From a virus: DNA of 21,311 nt. The DNA is taken from IMG/VR virus record IMGVR_UViG_3300046007_003107, positions 1 to 21,311 of that record. One strand, given 5' to 3'. This document shows positions 12,105 through 20,336 of this stretch, one piece after another; the stretch's first letter is position 1, and each line of letters begins with the position of its first letter. A program made the translations under genes and the position numbers. Under the pieces are notes generated by a model. It was given only the letters and a program-made list of their open reading frames with translations, made no database searches and was not told the DNA's origin.

Positions 12105-13878
12105 CCAACTGATCGTCCAGTTTTCGGCGGACTTTAAGGAACTGTCGCGCGAATTGAACAAGGCGCAGGGCGAAACCTCACGCGCGATGCGCGGCATGGA
12201 GAACGCGCTAAAGCCCATTGGCACGGCTTTCCGGGCCTTGGGTGCGGTGGCGGCTGCGGCTGGCGTCTCCCTGTCTGTCGGCTTCGTAAAAAACACACTC
12301 GACGCGGTTGGTGGCATTGGCGAGTTGGCGGAACAACTTGGCACGTCCACTGAAATGTTGCAGGTCTACGAGTTTGCCGCAGCGCAGGCCGGTGTTGAGC
12401 AGGGTCAGCTTGAGGCTGGTCTGAGCAAGCTGACCAAGACGCTTGGCGATGCGGCGGCGGGCGAAGAGACGGCGGTCAAGGCGTTTCGCGCCCTTGGGGT
12501 CGGTGTTCTCGACGCCAAGGGAAATATCCGCGACACCGATACGGTTATTGCGGAGATTGCCGACAAGATCGCCAGTGTGGAAGACCCCGCCAAGCGCGCG
12601 GCGATAGTCGTTGATGTGTTCGGGAAATCTGGCCAGCGACTTCTCCCGATACTGTCTCAGGGCGCAGCCGGTCTGCAAATTTATCGCACTGAGGCGCACG
12701 CGACTGGCGCGGTCATCAGCGACTCCCTGACCGGCAAGGCGGACGCTGCATCCGATAGCGTCGCCAAGATGGTCAAGTCATTCGAGGCGCTTACCAAGCA
12801 ACTCGTCGCTATGGCTGCGGGGCCGATTAAGGAATTTGCCGACGCTTGGGTGAATGCGCTCAAAAAGATCAACGAAAACTCGGCCTTTGACAAACAGATC
12901 AAGGATCAAAAGAGCCATATTGAATTGCTTAGGGAAGAACGCCGCCTGATTGAGCAGATTGGCCAGATGAAGGGGGCTGTTGGTGAAAACCCGCTCCCGA
13001 AAAACGCAGCCGCCATTCGCAAGATGGAAGAACAGGCAGCCGCTATTCGGGCACAGATCAATGCGGCGGCCACGCCAGCCACCGTTGTGCCCGCAGCAGC
13101 GACGGGTGGGGGTGGCGGTGGAACCATTCCGCGCACCCAGGCTGAGATTGAAAAGGACCGCAAGGACTTCGAAAAGCGCGAGGCCGCCCTATCCGAGCGC
13201 CTTATGGAAATTGACGAACGCAAAACGGAGGCGATGCTAGCCAACCGTCAGGCGTATACGGATGCGGTTATCGCGTCTGGCATTGCCATCGCGGATGCAG
13301 AAAAGGCTTACCGCGACCGCATGACGGCGGAAATGAACGCTGTGGCCGAAGGTGTGCAGAACCTAGCCGAAGCAAATGCCAAAGTGGCAGAGGAAAACGC
13401 CCGCGCGGCGTCCGATGCCGCGCGCGAGTTGGGCTTGACCTTCACGTCTGCGTTTGAAGATGCGGTGGTGGCGGGGAAGAAACTGTCGGAAGTCCTGCAA
13501 GGGCTGGCACAGGACCTGATTCGCATTATGGTGCGGAAGACGGTCACGGAACCGCTGGCCACTTTTGGGCATGACTTGCTGAAGGGCCTTAACCTCTTCG
13601 GCAAGGCAGGCGGAGGCACGATCTCCGGCCCCACGCTGGTTGGCGAGCGCGGCCCCGAGGTCTTCAACCCCGGAGGATCAGGTACGATTGTGCCCATGTC
13701 TCGCATGGGTGGTGGTGCTTCCGTCACCTACAACATCGACGCCCGTGGCGCTGACCCGTCCGTGCTGCCCCGTTTGCAAGCGATGCTAGACCGCAACAAG
13801 CGCGAAGCCGTCGCCATGGCGGTCAACACCGTGCGCTCCCGCAACGCCCGCGAGCCCGCCTTCCTGGGTGGCCGCTAA
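12091..13878 (+). CDS. Tail tape measure protein (595 aa)
   Basis: This 595-residue protein sets tail length and is ejected with the DNA. It starts at the ATG at 12091 with GAGG at 12080-12083. Features are an N-terminal helical region (VQFSADFKELSRELNKAQGETSRAMRGMENALKPIGTAF), a hydrophobic stretch (residues about 50-70), alternating helices with repeats such as LAEQLGTSTEMLQVYEFAAAQAGV, a Gly-rich hinge (GGGGGG, residues about 343-348), then coiled-coil helices (ERLMEIDERKTEAMLANRQAY). The typical C-terminal motif is GGTISGPTLVGERGPEVFNPGG. At about 0.15 nm per residue it would predict a tail near 90 nm, a rule of thumb and not a measurement. Confidence 0.93.
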   Translation: MAVIDQLIVQFSADFKELSRELNKAQGETSRAMRGMENALKPIGTAFRALGAVAAAAGVSLSVGFVKNTLDAVGGIGELAEQLGTSTEMLQVYEFAAAQAGVEQGQLEAGLSKLTKTLGDAAAGEETAVKAFRALGVGVLDAKGNIRDTDTVIAEIADKIASVEDPAKRAAIVVDVFGKSGQRLLPILSQGAAGLQIYRTEAHATGAVISDSLTGKADAASDSVAKMVKSFEALTKQLVAMAAGPIKEFADAWVNALKKINENSAFDKQIKDQKSHIELLREERRLIEQIGQMKGAVGENPLPKNAAAIRKMEEQAAAIRAQINAAATPATVVPAAATGGGGGGTIPRTQAEIEKDRKDFEKREAALSERLMEIDERKTEAMLANRQAYTDAVIASGIAIADAEKAYRDRMTAEMNAVAEGVQNLAEANAKVAEENARAASDAARELGLTFTSAFEDAVVAGKKLSEVLQGLAQDLIRIMVRKTVTEPLATFGHDLLKGLNLFGKAGGGTISGPTLVGERGPEVFNPGGSGTIVPMSRMGGGASVTYNIDARGADPSVLPRLQAMLDRNKREAVAMAVNTVRSRNAREPAFLGGR

Positions 13879-14480
13879 TGGCCATATCCTACCCCGTCAC
13901 AATGCCCACGACGCCCGGCTTTGTGTCTTCCACCTTCGGCATCGAGGCCAACACCACCGTATTCACGTCGCCCCTAAACCGCGTCGAGCAGGTGCTTGAA
14001 CGTGCGGGGGCGCGGTGGGTGGGCAGCTATGTCCTGCCGCCCATGCGTCCGTCCGTGGCGGCACAGTGGCGCGCGTTTCTCATTTCCCTGCGAGGCCGCT
14101 ACGGCACGTTCTATGGGTTTGACCCCGATCAAAAGACGCTTCTGGGCACCGCCACCGGGACGATCCAGGTTAACGGCGGATCGCAGACAGGGAATGCGCT
14201 GGCGGTTGATGGCATCTCGGCATTGGGCACCATTCTCCGGGGCACCTATATCCAGGTGGGCAACTACTTCTATCTTGTGGTGGAAGACGCCACGGCCAAC
14301 GGATCGGGCGAGGTATCTCTGACGATTGAGCCTGCCTTGCGCGAATCTCCGGCGAACAATGCTGGCGTGACGGTCACAAACCCCAAATGCGTCATGCGGC
14401 TGGTAGAAGATTCCGTAGTCTGGACCGGGGATCGAACGTCGAACATCACCCTGCAATTCTCAGCGGTTGAAGCCCTGTGA
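13878..14480 (+). CDS. Distal tail-type minor tail protein (200 aa)
   Basis: This 200-residue protein follows the tape measure gene (TAATG overlap), the usual place for distal tail/minor tail proteins that link the tube to the hub. Landmarks are the N-terminal PTTPGFVSSTFGIEANTTVF, RWVGSYVLPPMRPSVAAQWRAFLISLRGRYGTFYGFDP, which contains the GR-GTF-GFDP segment common in this kind of protein, and beta-rich repeats in the second half ending RTSNITLQFSAVEAL. It is recognised by motif resemblance and order. It is coupled to the next gene by GTGA. Confidence 0.82.
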   Translation: MAISYPVTMPTTPGFVSSTFGIEANTTVFTSPLNRVEQVLERAGARWVGSYVLPPMRPSVAAQWRAFLISLRGRYGTFYGFDPDQKTLLGTATGTIQVNGGSQTGNALAVDGISALGTILRGTYIQVGNYFYLVVEDATANGSGEVSLTIEPALRESPANNAGVTVTNPKCVMRLVEDSVVWTGDRTSNITLQFSAVEAL

Positions 14481-15184
14481 CGCGCGATATCACGGCGGGC
14501 GTTGCGACGGAGGTTGCGAAGTCGCGCCTCCGTATGGCGATGCTGGCGGAATTGGTTTTCGACACGGACCCGCTTTATGTGTGGTCCGGGCTTGGCAGTC
14601 TGGTTTGGGATGGCCGGACGTATCTCGGCACGGGATCGCTTGGCCGGATCAGTCAGATTGAGGAAACATCAGACGTTAGGTCCAATGGCATTCAGCTATC
14701 CCTCTCTGGCATCCCGTCCGCGCTGATTTCGGTTGCGCTGGGCACGCAATACCAGGGCCGGGCGTGCCGGGTGCGGATGGCGTTCTTTAATGCCTCCAAC
14801 GTCCTGATTGACGATCCTGTACAGGTGTTCTCCGGCAGCCTTGACGTGATGCAGGTTGTCGATTCGGGTACGGCCTGCGAGATACTCGTAACTGCGGAAA
14901 ATCGGCTGATCGACCTGGAGCGGCCGAGCGAGGTTCGTTACTACACGGACGCGGACCAGCAACGCTACTCAACCGGCGACTTGGGTTGCCAGTTTGTCGA
15001 AAAATTGCAGACAAAAGAGATTGTCTGGGGGCGCGTGCGTTCCAGCCCTGCGCCCGCGACGGGCCCCGGTGGATCGACGCCAACAGCGCCGCCGCCCGGT
15101 AGTGTCGAAACCACAGACGAATTTGGCAACAACGTGTTCTCTCCGGCTGGTCCCGCGCAGCAGGACAGCAACTTCGGCATTTGA
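14477..15184 (+). CDS. Tail hub/baseplate-type protein (235 aa)
   Basis: A GTG at 14477 overlaps the previous stop. The 235 residues have the look of tail hub proteins near the tip: LVFDTDPLYVWSGLGSLVWDGRTYLG, EETSDVRSNGIQLSLSGIPSALI, RVRMAFFNASNVLIDDPVQVFSGSLD and AENRLIDLERPSEVRYYTDADQQ with GDLGCQFVEKLQTKEIVWGR, patterns I recall from DUF2163-like or similar hub proteins of alphaproteobacterial phages. The C-terminal 50 residues are Pro/Gly/Ser-rich and probably flexible. It would sit between the distal tail ring and the tip protein. Stop overlaps the next ATG (TGATG). Confidence 0.8.
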   Translation: MTRDITAGVATEVAKSRLRMAMLAELVFDTDPLYVWSGLGSLVWDGRTYLGTGSLGRISQIEETSDVRSNGIQLSLSGIPSALISVALGTQYQGRACRVRMAFFNASNVLIDDPVQVFSGSLDVMQVVDSGTACEILVTAENRLIDLERPSEVRYYTDADQQRYSTGDLGCQFVEKLQTKEIVWGRVRSSPAPATGPGGSTPTAPPPGSVETTDEFGNNVFSPAGPAQQDSNFGI

Positions 15185-15609
15185 TGCAGCGCAAACCGGA
15201 TTGGGCAAAGCACCTACTGGCAGAGATACAGGCCGCGTCAGATCGGCCTTTTTCATGGGGCGAGCACGACTGCGCACTATTTGCCTGCAACGTGGTCAAC
15301 GCCATGACGGGCACGGACCCTGCGCGGGAGTTTCGCGGCAAGTACAATACAAAGGCTGGGTCAGCCAGACTATCCATAAGCTATGGCGGGATTGGAAAGT
15401 TGGCAGAGGCAATCGCCCTTCAGTGTGGTGCGCCTGAAATCAAACCATCCCTTGCGCAACGAGGCGATGTTTGCCTTATCGATCTTGGCGATGGCGATGA
15501 GGTGATTGGCGTTTGCCTTGGGGACAAGGTGGCGTCATCAACGACCGTTGGTTTGGCGTTTCTTCCTTTTAGACTTGTGACCAGAGCGTGGGGTGTCGGG
15601 CATGGCTGA
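15184..15609 (+). CDS. DUF6950-like tail protein (NlpC/P60-related, possibly non-catalytic)
   Basis: This 141-residue protein resembles DUF6950, a phage family distantly related to NlpC/P60 peptidases and encoded between hub and tip genes. It shows PFSWGEHDCALFACNVVNAMTG, with Cys30 in the place of the catalytic Cys, then RGKYNTKAGSARLSISYGGIGKLAEAI. The later segment RGDVCLIDLGDGDEVIGVCLGD carries a VIG where NlpC peptidases have a catalytic His, so cell-wall cleavage is doubtful; it is more likely structural or an assembly factor. Started at ATG 15184 (TGATG); the TTG codon before is an alternative. Confidence 0.82.
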   Translation: MQRKPDWAKHLLAEIQAASDRPFSWGEHDCALFACNVVNAMTGTDPAREFRGKYNTKAGSARLSISYGGIGKLAEAIALQCGAPEIKPSLAQRGDVCLIDLGDGDEVIGVCLGDKVASSTTVGLAFLPFRLVTRAWGVGHG

Positions 15610-18600
15610 AGTTGCTGCCATTCTCGCCACCAAGGTTATATTCAGCATCACCGTTGGGCAGATTGCTTTTGCGGCAGGCAGTCTTCTAGTTTCAACCGTG
15701 CTGGCCCCCAAGCCCAAGCTGGGCAACCTGTCTGCGTCATCTCTTGCGGCAGGGCGGCAGGACTCCATCAGGCAGGCCAATGCGCCCCGCCGCACGGTTT
15801 ATGGCGAGCAGTTGGTTGGCGGCACGCTCATGTATGCCGAGTCCTTCGGGTCGGCCAACCAGTTCCTGTCGCTTGTAGCCGCGTTTGCCTCGCACGAAAT
15901 TGAGGCGTTTGACGAATACTGGTTTGGCGATCAGTTGCTTACCCTCAGCGGGAATGACGTTCAGGGGGCGTATCTAAACCCGTTCGGCGGCACGCTGGCT
16001 AAAATCTTCTCTTACATGGGCACGGACGCCCAGACAGCGGATGCCACGCTGGTTGCCGAATCAAACGGCCTGTGGACGGCGCAGCATCGCCTCGCGGGCA
16101 TTGCCTACACCCATACCCGCCTTGCCTATCTGCAAAGCGCCTTTGCCGATTTCCGCATTGAAGGCTTGCGCGTGCGGATGCGCGGCAAGAAGCTGTACGA
16201 TCCCCGCACGGCGGCCACGACCTACAGCGCGAATCCGGCCCTTGCGGTGCGTGACTTTCTGGTCAACCGGATCGGCGTGGCATCGGCTGACATTGACGAC
16301 ACGGCGGTCCAGGCTGCGGCCAATGTCTGCGATGAACAGGTGGCCCTTGTTGAAGTAAGCGACACGTTCACGGCGGATGCGGACAACGACAAACTAACGC
16401 TGGCTAACGGACTGGCTGGGCTTGAGCGCGGCTGCATTATGCATGTATCGAGCAGCGCGGCCCTGCCGACCGGGCTGTCTGCCGCGACGAACTATTACTG
16501 GATTCCTGCCGGGGATAAGAGCGGCAAGGTTGCATCCTCGCTGGCAAATGCCCTAGCGGGAACGCCGGTCACGTTCTCCGACGCCGGGTCAGGCACGCTG
16601 ACAGTCACCCTCAAGTCGGAACTGCGCTATACCTGCCACGCGACGATTGACGACGCGACCGCGCCAGTTGATGCAATTCAGGCTTTGCTTTCCAGCATGG
16701 CCGGGGTGCTCACCTATTCCGGTGGCGTGTGGCGCATTTACGCAGGCGCGGCGCAGGCGGCCACGATCACGTTGACGGAAGACGACCTGCGCGGGCCGGT
16801 GACGGTAAACCCCCGCCGCTCGCGGGCGTCCCTGTTCAACGCCGTGAAAGGCGTCTACACGGACCCGGACAAGGCATGGCAGGCAACAACCTGCCCAGCG
16901 GTTCTCAACAGCACCTACCAGACGAATGACGGTGGCACGCGGATTTGGAAGAATCTGGATCTTCCGTTCACGGTCACGAGCGCACGCACGCAACGGCTGG
17001 CCAAGATCGAACTGGAACGCAACCGGCAGCAGATTTCCGTTAACTACCCCTGCAACCTTTCGGCATTGCGGCTCAAGGTCTGGGATACGGTCAACATCAC
17101 CAATTCCCGGTTCGGGTGGTCGGCTAAAAAGTTTCGCATTACGGGCCTTCGGATTTCCGAAGACGGCGGCGTGGACCTGTCGCTGTCCGAGGAAGCGGAC
17201 GCCATGTGGGACTGGTCGCAGGAAGAAACAACCGTCGATCCTGCGCCGGACACCAACCTGCCGGACCCGAACACGGTCTTGCCTGTGCCGGGGATTGCCT
17301 TCGCGGAAGAACTGCGGGCGACGGCGACGGGAACGGTTGTCACTGTGGTTATTGCCACGCTCACCCCATCGCCCGGGGGTTTTGCGGATCGATACGAAGT
17401 CCAGTTCATGGGTCCGTCTGATTCGGACTGGCGTTCTGCCGGGTCAGGGCCGGGCACCGTTTACGAATTGTCGCCCCTTGTGGACGGCGACACATATCAG
17501 GTTCGCGCCCGCGCTCTAAGCGTGCTCGGCGTAAATTCCGAATGGACGACCAGCACCTATACGCCGGTCGGGCAGACAACGCCGCCCGCCGATGTTGATA
17601 ACTTTACCGTCAACATCGTTGCGGCGACCGCGCATCTGACGTGGGACGCCGTGGCGGATATCGACCTTTCGTACTACCGCATCCGCTGGTCGCCTGCCGT
17701 GTCGGCTGCGGCGTGGGCAAGCGCAATTGATCTTGTGACGCGGGTGGCCCGGCCCGCAACCAGCGTAGATGTTCCGGCCCTGATCGGCACGTATCTGATT
17801 AAGGCGGTTGACCTCAAGGGCAACGAATCGGTCACGGCGACAGCGACGGTCAGCACCGTGGCAAGCCTTCTTGGCCTCAACGTCGTGCAGACGATTACGG
17901 AAAACCCAGGGTTCACGGGCACGAAGTCCAACGTTGTTTCTATTGATAGCCGTTTGGTCCTTGAAACTTCTGCTTTGTTCGACGACGGAGCGGGCAGTTT
18001 TGATGACGCCACCGGATTATTCGACGGCGGCTCCGGCACGGTTGTGACTTCTGGCACCTACACATTCGCCACAACGCCGGACCTCGGGGCGGTTTACACG
18101 TCGCGAGTCACGGCGGCGATCACGGTTGAGGCACTCGGCTACGTCAATTTCTTCGATGACGCGGCGGGATTGTTTGACGACGCGGTCGGGCTGTTCGATG
18201 GCGAGAACCCGTCGAACGTCAACGCCTATCTTGAAATCCGTACGACTAACGACGATCCGTCCGGCACGCCTGTGTGGGGCGACTGGCGACCGTTTGTCGT
18301 TGGAGACTACACCGCCCGCGCGTTTCAGTTCCGCGTGCAGATGACTAGCGATTCCACGACATCAACGCCCGCCGTAACGGCCCTCTCCGTTACGATTGAC
18401 ATGCCGGATCGCGTGGCATCGGGAACCGGGATCACAAGTGCTGTTGGCGACACTGTTGTTTCCTACTCGCCGGCGTTCAAGGCCGTGCCAAAGGTCGGCG
18501 TGACGGTGCTGGACGTGGCAACTGGCGAATACGCCACGATCACGGCAGAAACGGCAACCGGATTCACGATCAACGTGCGAACCGCTGCGGCGGCGCGCGT

Positions 18601-18649
18601 GGCTCGAAATTTCAACTACATCTCGCAAGGGTACGGAGTGGCCGCATGA
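15602..18649 (+). CDS. Tail tip/host-specificity protein (gpJ-like, 1015 aa)
   Basis: This is the largest protein in the window and the likely receptor-binding tip. It starts at ATG 15602, overlapping the previous gene by 8 bases; GTG 15593 is an alternative. Domain order: a hydrophobic N-terminus (residues about 4-32), a gpJ-like core with RQANAPRRTVYGEQLVGGTLMYAES and ALLSSMAGVLTYSGGVWRIYAG, an inserted ~83-residue module (254-336), the rest of the core up to about 540, two fibronectin type III-like domains (about 564-655 and 660-755), two acidic repeats (792-809 and 850-867), and a C-terminal beta region. The order and length match the tip proteins of siphoviruses. It is probably the main host-range determinant. 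Confidence 0.92.
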   Translation: MAEVAAILATKVIFSITVGQIAFAAGSLLVSTVLAPKPKLGNLSASSLAAGRQDSIRQANAPRRTVYGEQLVGGTLMYAESFGSANQFLSLVAAFASHEIEAFDEYWFGDQLLTLSGNDVQGAYLNPFGGTLAKIFSYMGTDAQTADATLVAESNGLWTAQHRLAGIAYTHTRLAYLQSAFADFRIEGLRVRMRGKKLYDPRTAATTYSANPALAVRDFLVNRIGVASADIDDTAVQAAANVCDEQVALVEVSDTFTADADNDKLTLANGLAGLERGCIMHVSSSAALPTGLSAATNYYWIPAGDKSGKVASSLANALAGTPVTFSDAGSGTLTVTLKSELRYTCHATIDDATAPVDAIQALLSSMAGVLTYSGGVWRIYAGAAQAATITLTEDDLRGPVTVNPRRSRASLFNAVKGVYTDPDKAWQATTCPAVLNSTYQTNDGGTRIWKNLDLPFTVTSARTQRLAKIELERNRQQISVNYPCNLSALRLKVWDTVNITNSRFGWSAKKFRITGLRISEDGGVDLSLSEEADAMWDWSQEETTVDPAPDTNLPDPNTVLPVPGIAFAEELRATATGTVVTVVIATLTPSPGGFADRYEVQFMGPSDSDWRSAGSGPGTVYELSPLVDGDTYQVRARALSVLGVNSEWTTSTYTPVGQTTPPADVDNFTVNIVAATAHLTWDAVADIDLSYYRIRWSPAVSAAAWASAIDLVTRVARPATSVDVPALIGTYLIKAVDLKGNESVTATATVSTVASLLGLNVVQTITENPGFTGTKSNVVSIDSRLVLETSALFDDGAGSFDDATGLFDGGSGTVVTSGTYTFATTPDLGAVYTSRVTAAITVEALGYVNFFDDAAGLFDDAVGLFDGENPSNVNAYLEIRTTNDDPSGTPVWGDWRPFVVGDYTARAFQFRVQMTSDSTTSTPAVTALSVTIDMPDRVASGTGITSAVGDTVVSYSPAFKAVPKVGVTVLDVATGEYATITAETATGFTINVRTAAAARVARNFNYISQGYGVAA
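16361..16609 (+). other. Inserted module in the tip protein shared with paralog B
   Basis: Residues about 254-336 (DTFTA ... LPTGL ... GKVASSLANALAG ... DAGSGTLTV) are closely similar in order and motif to residues 133-217 of the protein at 2870-4039. The module splits a tip-protein loop between NVCDEQVAL and LRYTCHATIDD. It is an in-frame insertion. Confidence 0.75.
17975..18202 (+). repeat. Two acidic FDD-type repeats of 54 bp in the tip protein
   Basis: Units at 17975-18028 and 18149-18202 encode LFDDGAGSFDDATGLFDG and FFDDAAGLFDDAVGLFDG. Each 18-residue unit is itself three FDD/FDG half-turns. The spacing of acidic residues may suit calcium binding, but that is inference. Confidence 0.75.
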
Positions 18650-19437
18650 GCCAAGGAACATTAAGCGTCGGCAATCTGACATTCCCGGCTTTTCGCGGGA
18701 CCATGAATGGTGCCTTCGACGCGCTGAAAACCAGCAACAGCGGCACAAGCGCACCGGGCGGCGCGGCGGCGGGGATGGTCTGGCTAGACACCGCGACCGG
18801 CACACTGCCGATCAACAAGCAGTCGGACGGCTCGGACTGGATTTCAGTCACCAAGTTCGACACCAACGGGAACACGGCCAAGCCGTTCCACGGAACCGGC
18901 GTGCTGGGTGAAAGCCCGTTCATGCCGGACGCTGACGGCACGCGCAACATGGGCTCGCCTTCGGTGCGCTGGGGAACGGGGCATTTCTCCGCGTTGCAGG
19001 TCGGCACGAGCGGCGATGCGCTGGCCACCTATGACGAGGGCACATTCACGCCAATTCTGGTCAGTTCTGGGGGCGGGACCGCTGCCTACACAACGCAACT
19101 GGGTCGGTATACCCGCATCGGCAACCTTGTCTACTTCGGCCTTGTCATTGTGCAAAGCGGGGCTGGGTCTCTAGCTGCTGGGAACCTTTCTCTCGGAAGC
19201 CTGCCTTTCACGGCTGTTAGCGAGGCGACCAGCAACGGCGGCCTCAGCATCGGCGGCGTTGAAAACCTGACGTTCGCGGCTGGCGACAAGCAAGTAACCG
19301 CAATTGTGCCGCAGGGGGCAACGACGGTCTCGCTTAACTTCGTTCAGTCGGGCGCGGGCGCTCAAAGCGTCATCGTTGGCGACATTGCAGGCAACGCACT
19401 CGTCATCCAGATCGGCGGCCAATACAGGACGGCATAA
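18646..19437 (+). CDS. Tail fibre / receptor-binding protein (263 aa)
   Basis: This 263-residue protein starts with ATGA overlap at 18646 and has GGAG at 18635-18638. The N-terminal part contains FRGTMNGAFDALKTSNSGTSAP and GMVWLDTATGTLPINKQSDGSDW, a segment common near the start of phage tail fibres that attach to the tip. The middle has FMPDADGTRNMGSPSVRWGTGHFSAL, a trimer-type strand repeat. The C-terminal 130 residues start at DEGTFTPILVSSGGG and TQLGRYTRIGNLVYFGLVI, a pattern I recall in receptor-binding domains of fibres. It is therefore the probable distal receptor-binding fibre. Confidence 0.87.
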   Translation: MSQGTLSVGNLTFPAFRGTMNGAFDALKTSNSGTSAPGGAAAGMVWLDTATGTLPINKQSDGSDWISVTKFDTNGNTAKPFHGTGVLGESPFMPDADGTRNMGSPSVRWGTGHFSALQVGTSGDALATYDEGTFTPILVSSGGGTAAYTTQLGRYTRIGNLVYFGLVIVQSGAGSLAAGNLSLGSLPFTAVSEATSNGGLSIGGVENLTFAAGDKQVTAIVPQGATTVSLNFVQSGAGAQSVIVGDIAGNALVIQIGGQYRTA

Positions 19438-19439
19438 CC

Positions 19440-19673
19440 ATGCTTCTCTTCGTTCAGCACAGCCTTGTCGGAGGCAAACTGCATCCCGTCGCGCATATCG
19501 TCACGCGCCACCCGGACGGCCAGCGGCACCGCACGGCAGTCAATGTCGAATCGCCAGACCTTGAAGGCGATGCCCGGCTCCTGCTGTCAACTCAGGAGCG
19601 GTCATCCGTTGAATCAACCTTGGCTGGCCTTGTCGCCAGTCACGAGGTCTACGTTTTGCCGACAGAGGAATAA
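19440..19673 (+). CDS. Small hypothetical protein, 77 aa
   Basis: This 77-residue protein follows the fibre gene by 2 bases. An AGGA at 19426-19429 is a possible ribosome binding site. It has a beta-type start (LLFVQHSLVGGKLHPVAHIVTRHPDG), then an acidic turn and a helix (LSTQERSSVESTLAGLVASHEVYVLP). No family is recognised. It is last before the strong hairpin, so it is probably in the tail operon; a fibre chaperone is a speculation from position only. Confidence 0.6.
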   Translation: MLLFVQHSLVGGKLHPVAHIVTRHPDGQRHRTAVNVESPDLEGDARLLLSTQERSSVESTLAGLVASHEVYVLPTEE

Positions 19674-19678
19674 CGAGC

Positions 19679-19710
19679 GCCCCGGCCACTGCTGACACAG
19701 TGGCCGGGGC
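19679..19710 (+). terminator. Strong hairpin after the tail operon
   Basis: A perfect 13-bp stem (arm GCCCCGGCCACTG and its exact complement) with a 6-nt loop lies 6 bases after the stop of the 77-aa gene. No T-run follows, so it may be a rho-assisted or bidirectional stop, but no gene of opposite strand is seen. The gene after it has its own good ribosome binding site. Confidence 0.65.
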
Positions 19711-19746
19711 TAACTACCCACCCTTCTTGCAAAGGAACAGGCGGCT

Positions 19747-20109
19747 ATGAAAAGCGTAGCAGGATTCATCGCAGGATTGGTCCTGCTGGTTTTCCCAAGC
19801 CTGTCCCTCGCGGCAAGCATCCCCGGCCCCGGTTCCTGTGGCCCTCGGTCGCACTTCCTCGAATGGATGAAGGACGCGCAGGCAACCACACCGGGTTATT
19901 CCCTGGTGGACGTGATCCACCCCCAGACGGGTCAGGTGGTGGGGCAAATGGAACTGTCCTTCTGGACAAACCCTGCCGGGGAAACGGCGGTGGCGACATT
20001 CCAGCAGCATGACGACCCGCAGAAGGGACGGATTGCCTTCGGCTGCATCGTGCTCCGGGGTGAGGCGTTGCAGACGGCCCCGATCTACCAAAGCGGGCGG
20101 GGGGCGTGA
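19747..20109 (+). CDS. Exported small protein with signal peptide, 120 aa
   Basis: The start MKSVAGFIAGLVLLVFPSLSLAA is a clear Sec signal peptide, with probable cleavage after Ala22. The mature part is about 98 residues, beta-rich, with two Cys (31 and 100) that could form a disulfide in the periplasm. There is no lipobox, so it is not a lipoprotein. AAGGA near 19733-19737 precedes the ATG by about 9 nt. It is the first gene after the strong hairpin and is coupled to the holin-like gene (GTGA). Possible roles are lysis accessory or cell-surface change (superinfection exclusion); neither is shown by sequence. Confidence 0.72.
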   Translation: MKSVAGFIAGLVLLVFPSLSLAASIPGPGSCGPRSHFLEWMKDAQATTPGYSLVDVIHPQTGQVVGQMELSFWTNPAGETAVATFQQHDDPQKGRIAFGCIVLRGEALQTAPIYQSGRGA

Positions 20110-20336
20110 CCGTGACACCGGATGAACGCGACCGCCTCGCCAAGGTCGAAACCAAGGTTGAGACCATCGAGCGGATGCTGTCCGAGATGGACGGCAAACT
20201 CGACACCGTTGTCAGTGCGGCGACATTCAGTCGCGGGGCTCTCTGGGCTGCGCTGAAGATCGGCGGCTTTATGCTGGTGGTGGTCGCGGCCCTTGGCTGG
20301 GCTTATGATCGCTTCAAGCAATTCATGGGTGGCTGA
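20106..20336 (+). CDS. Holin-like one-span membrane protein, 76 aa
   Basis: A GTG at 20106 overlaps the previous stop (GTGA); the GTG at 20112 is an alternative. Residues about 5-40 form a charged coiled coil (ERDRLAKVETKVETIERMLSEMDGKLDTVV). Residues about 46-66 form one membrane span (LWAALKIGGFMLVVVAALGWAY), followed by a short basic tail (DRFKQFMGG). Coiled coil then single span resembles haemolysin XhlA-type or other small holin-like phage proteins. No endolysin is present in the window, so a lysis role is plausible but not established. Confidence 0.72.
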   Translation: MTVTPDERDRLAKVETKVETIERMLSEMDGKLDTVVSAATFSRGALWAALKIGGFMLVVVAALGWAYDRFKQFMGG

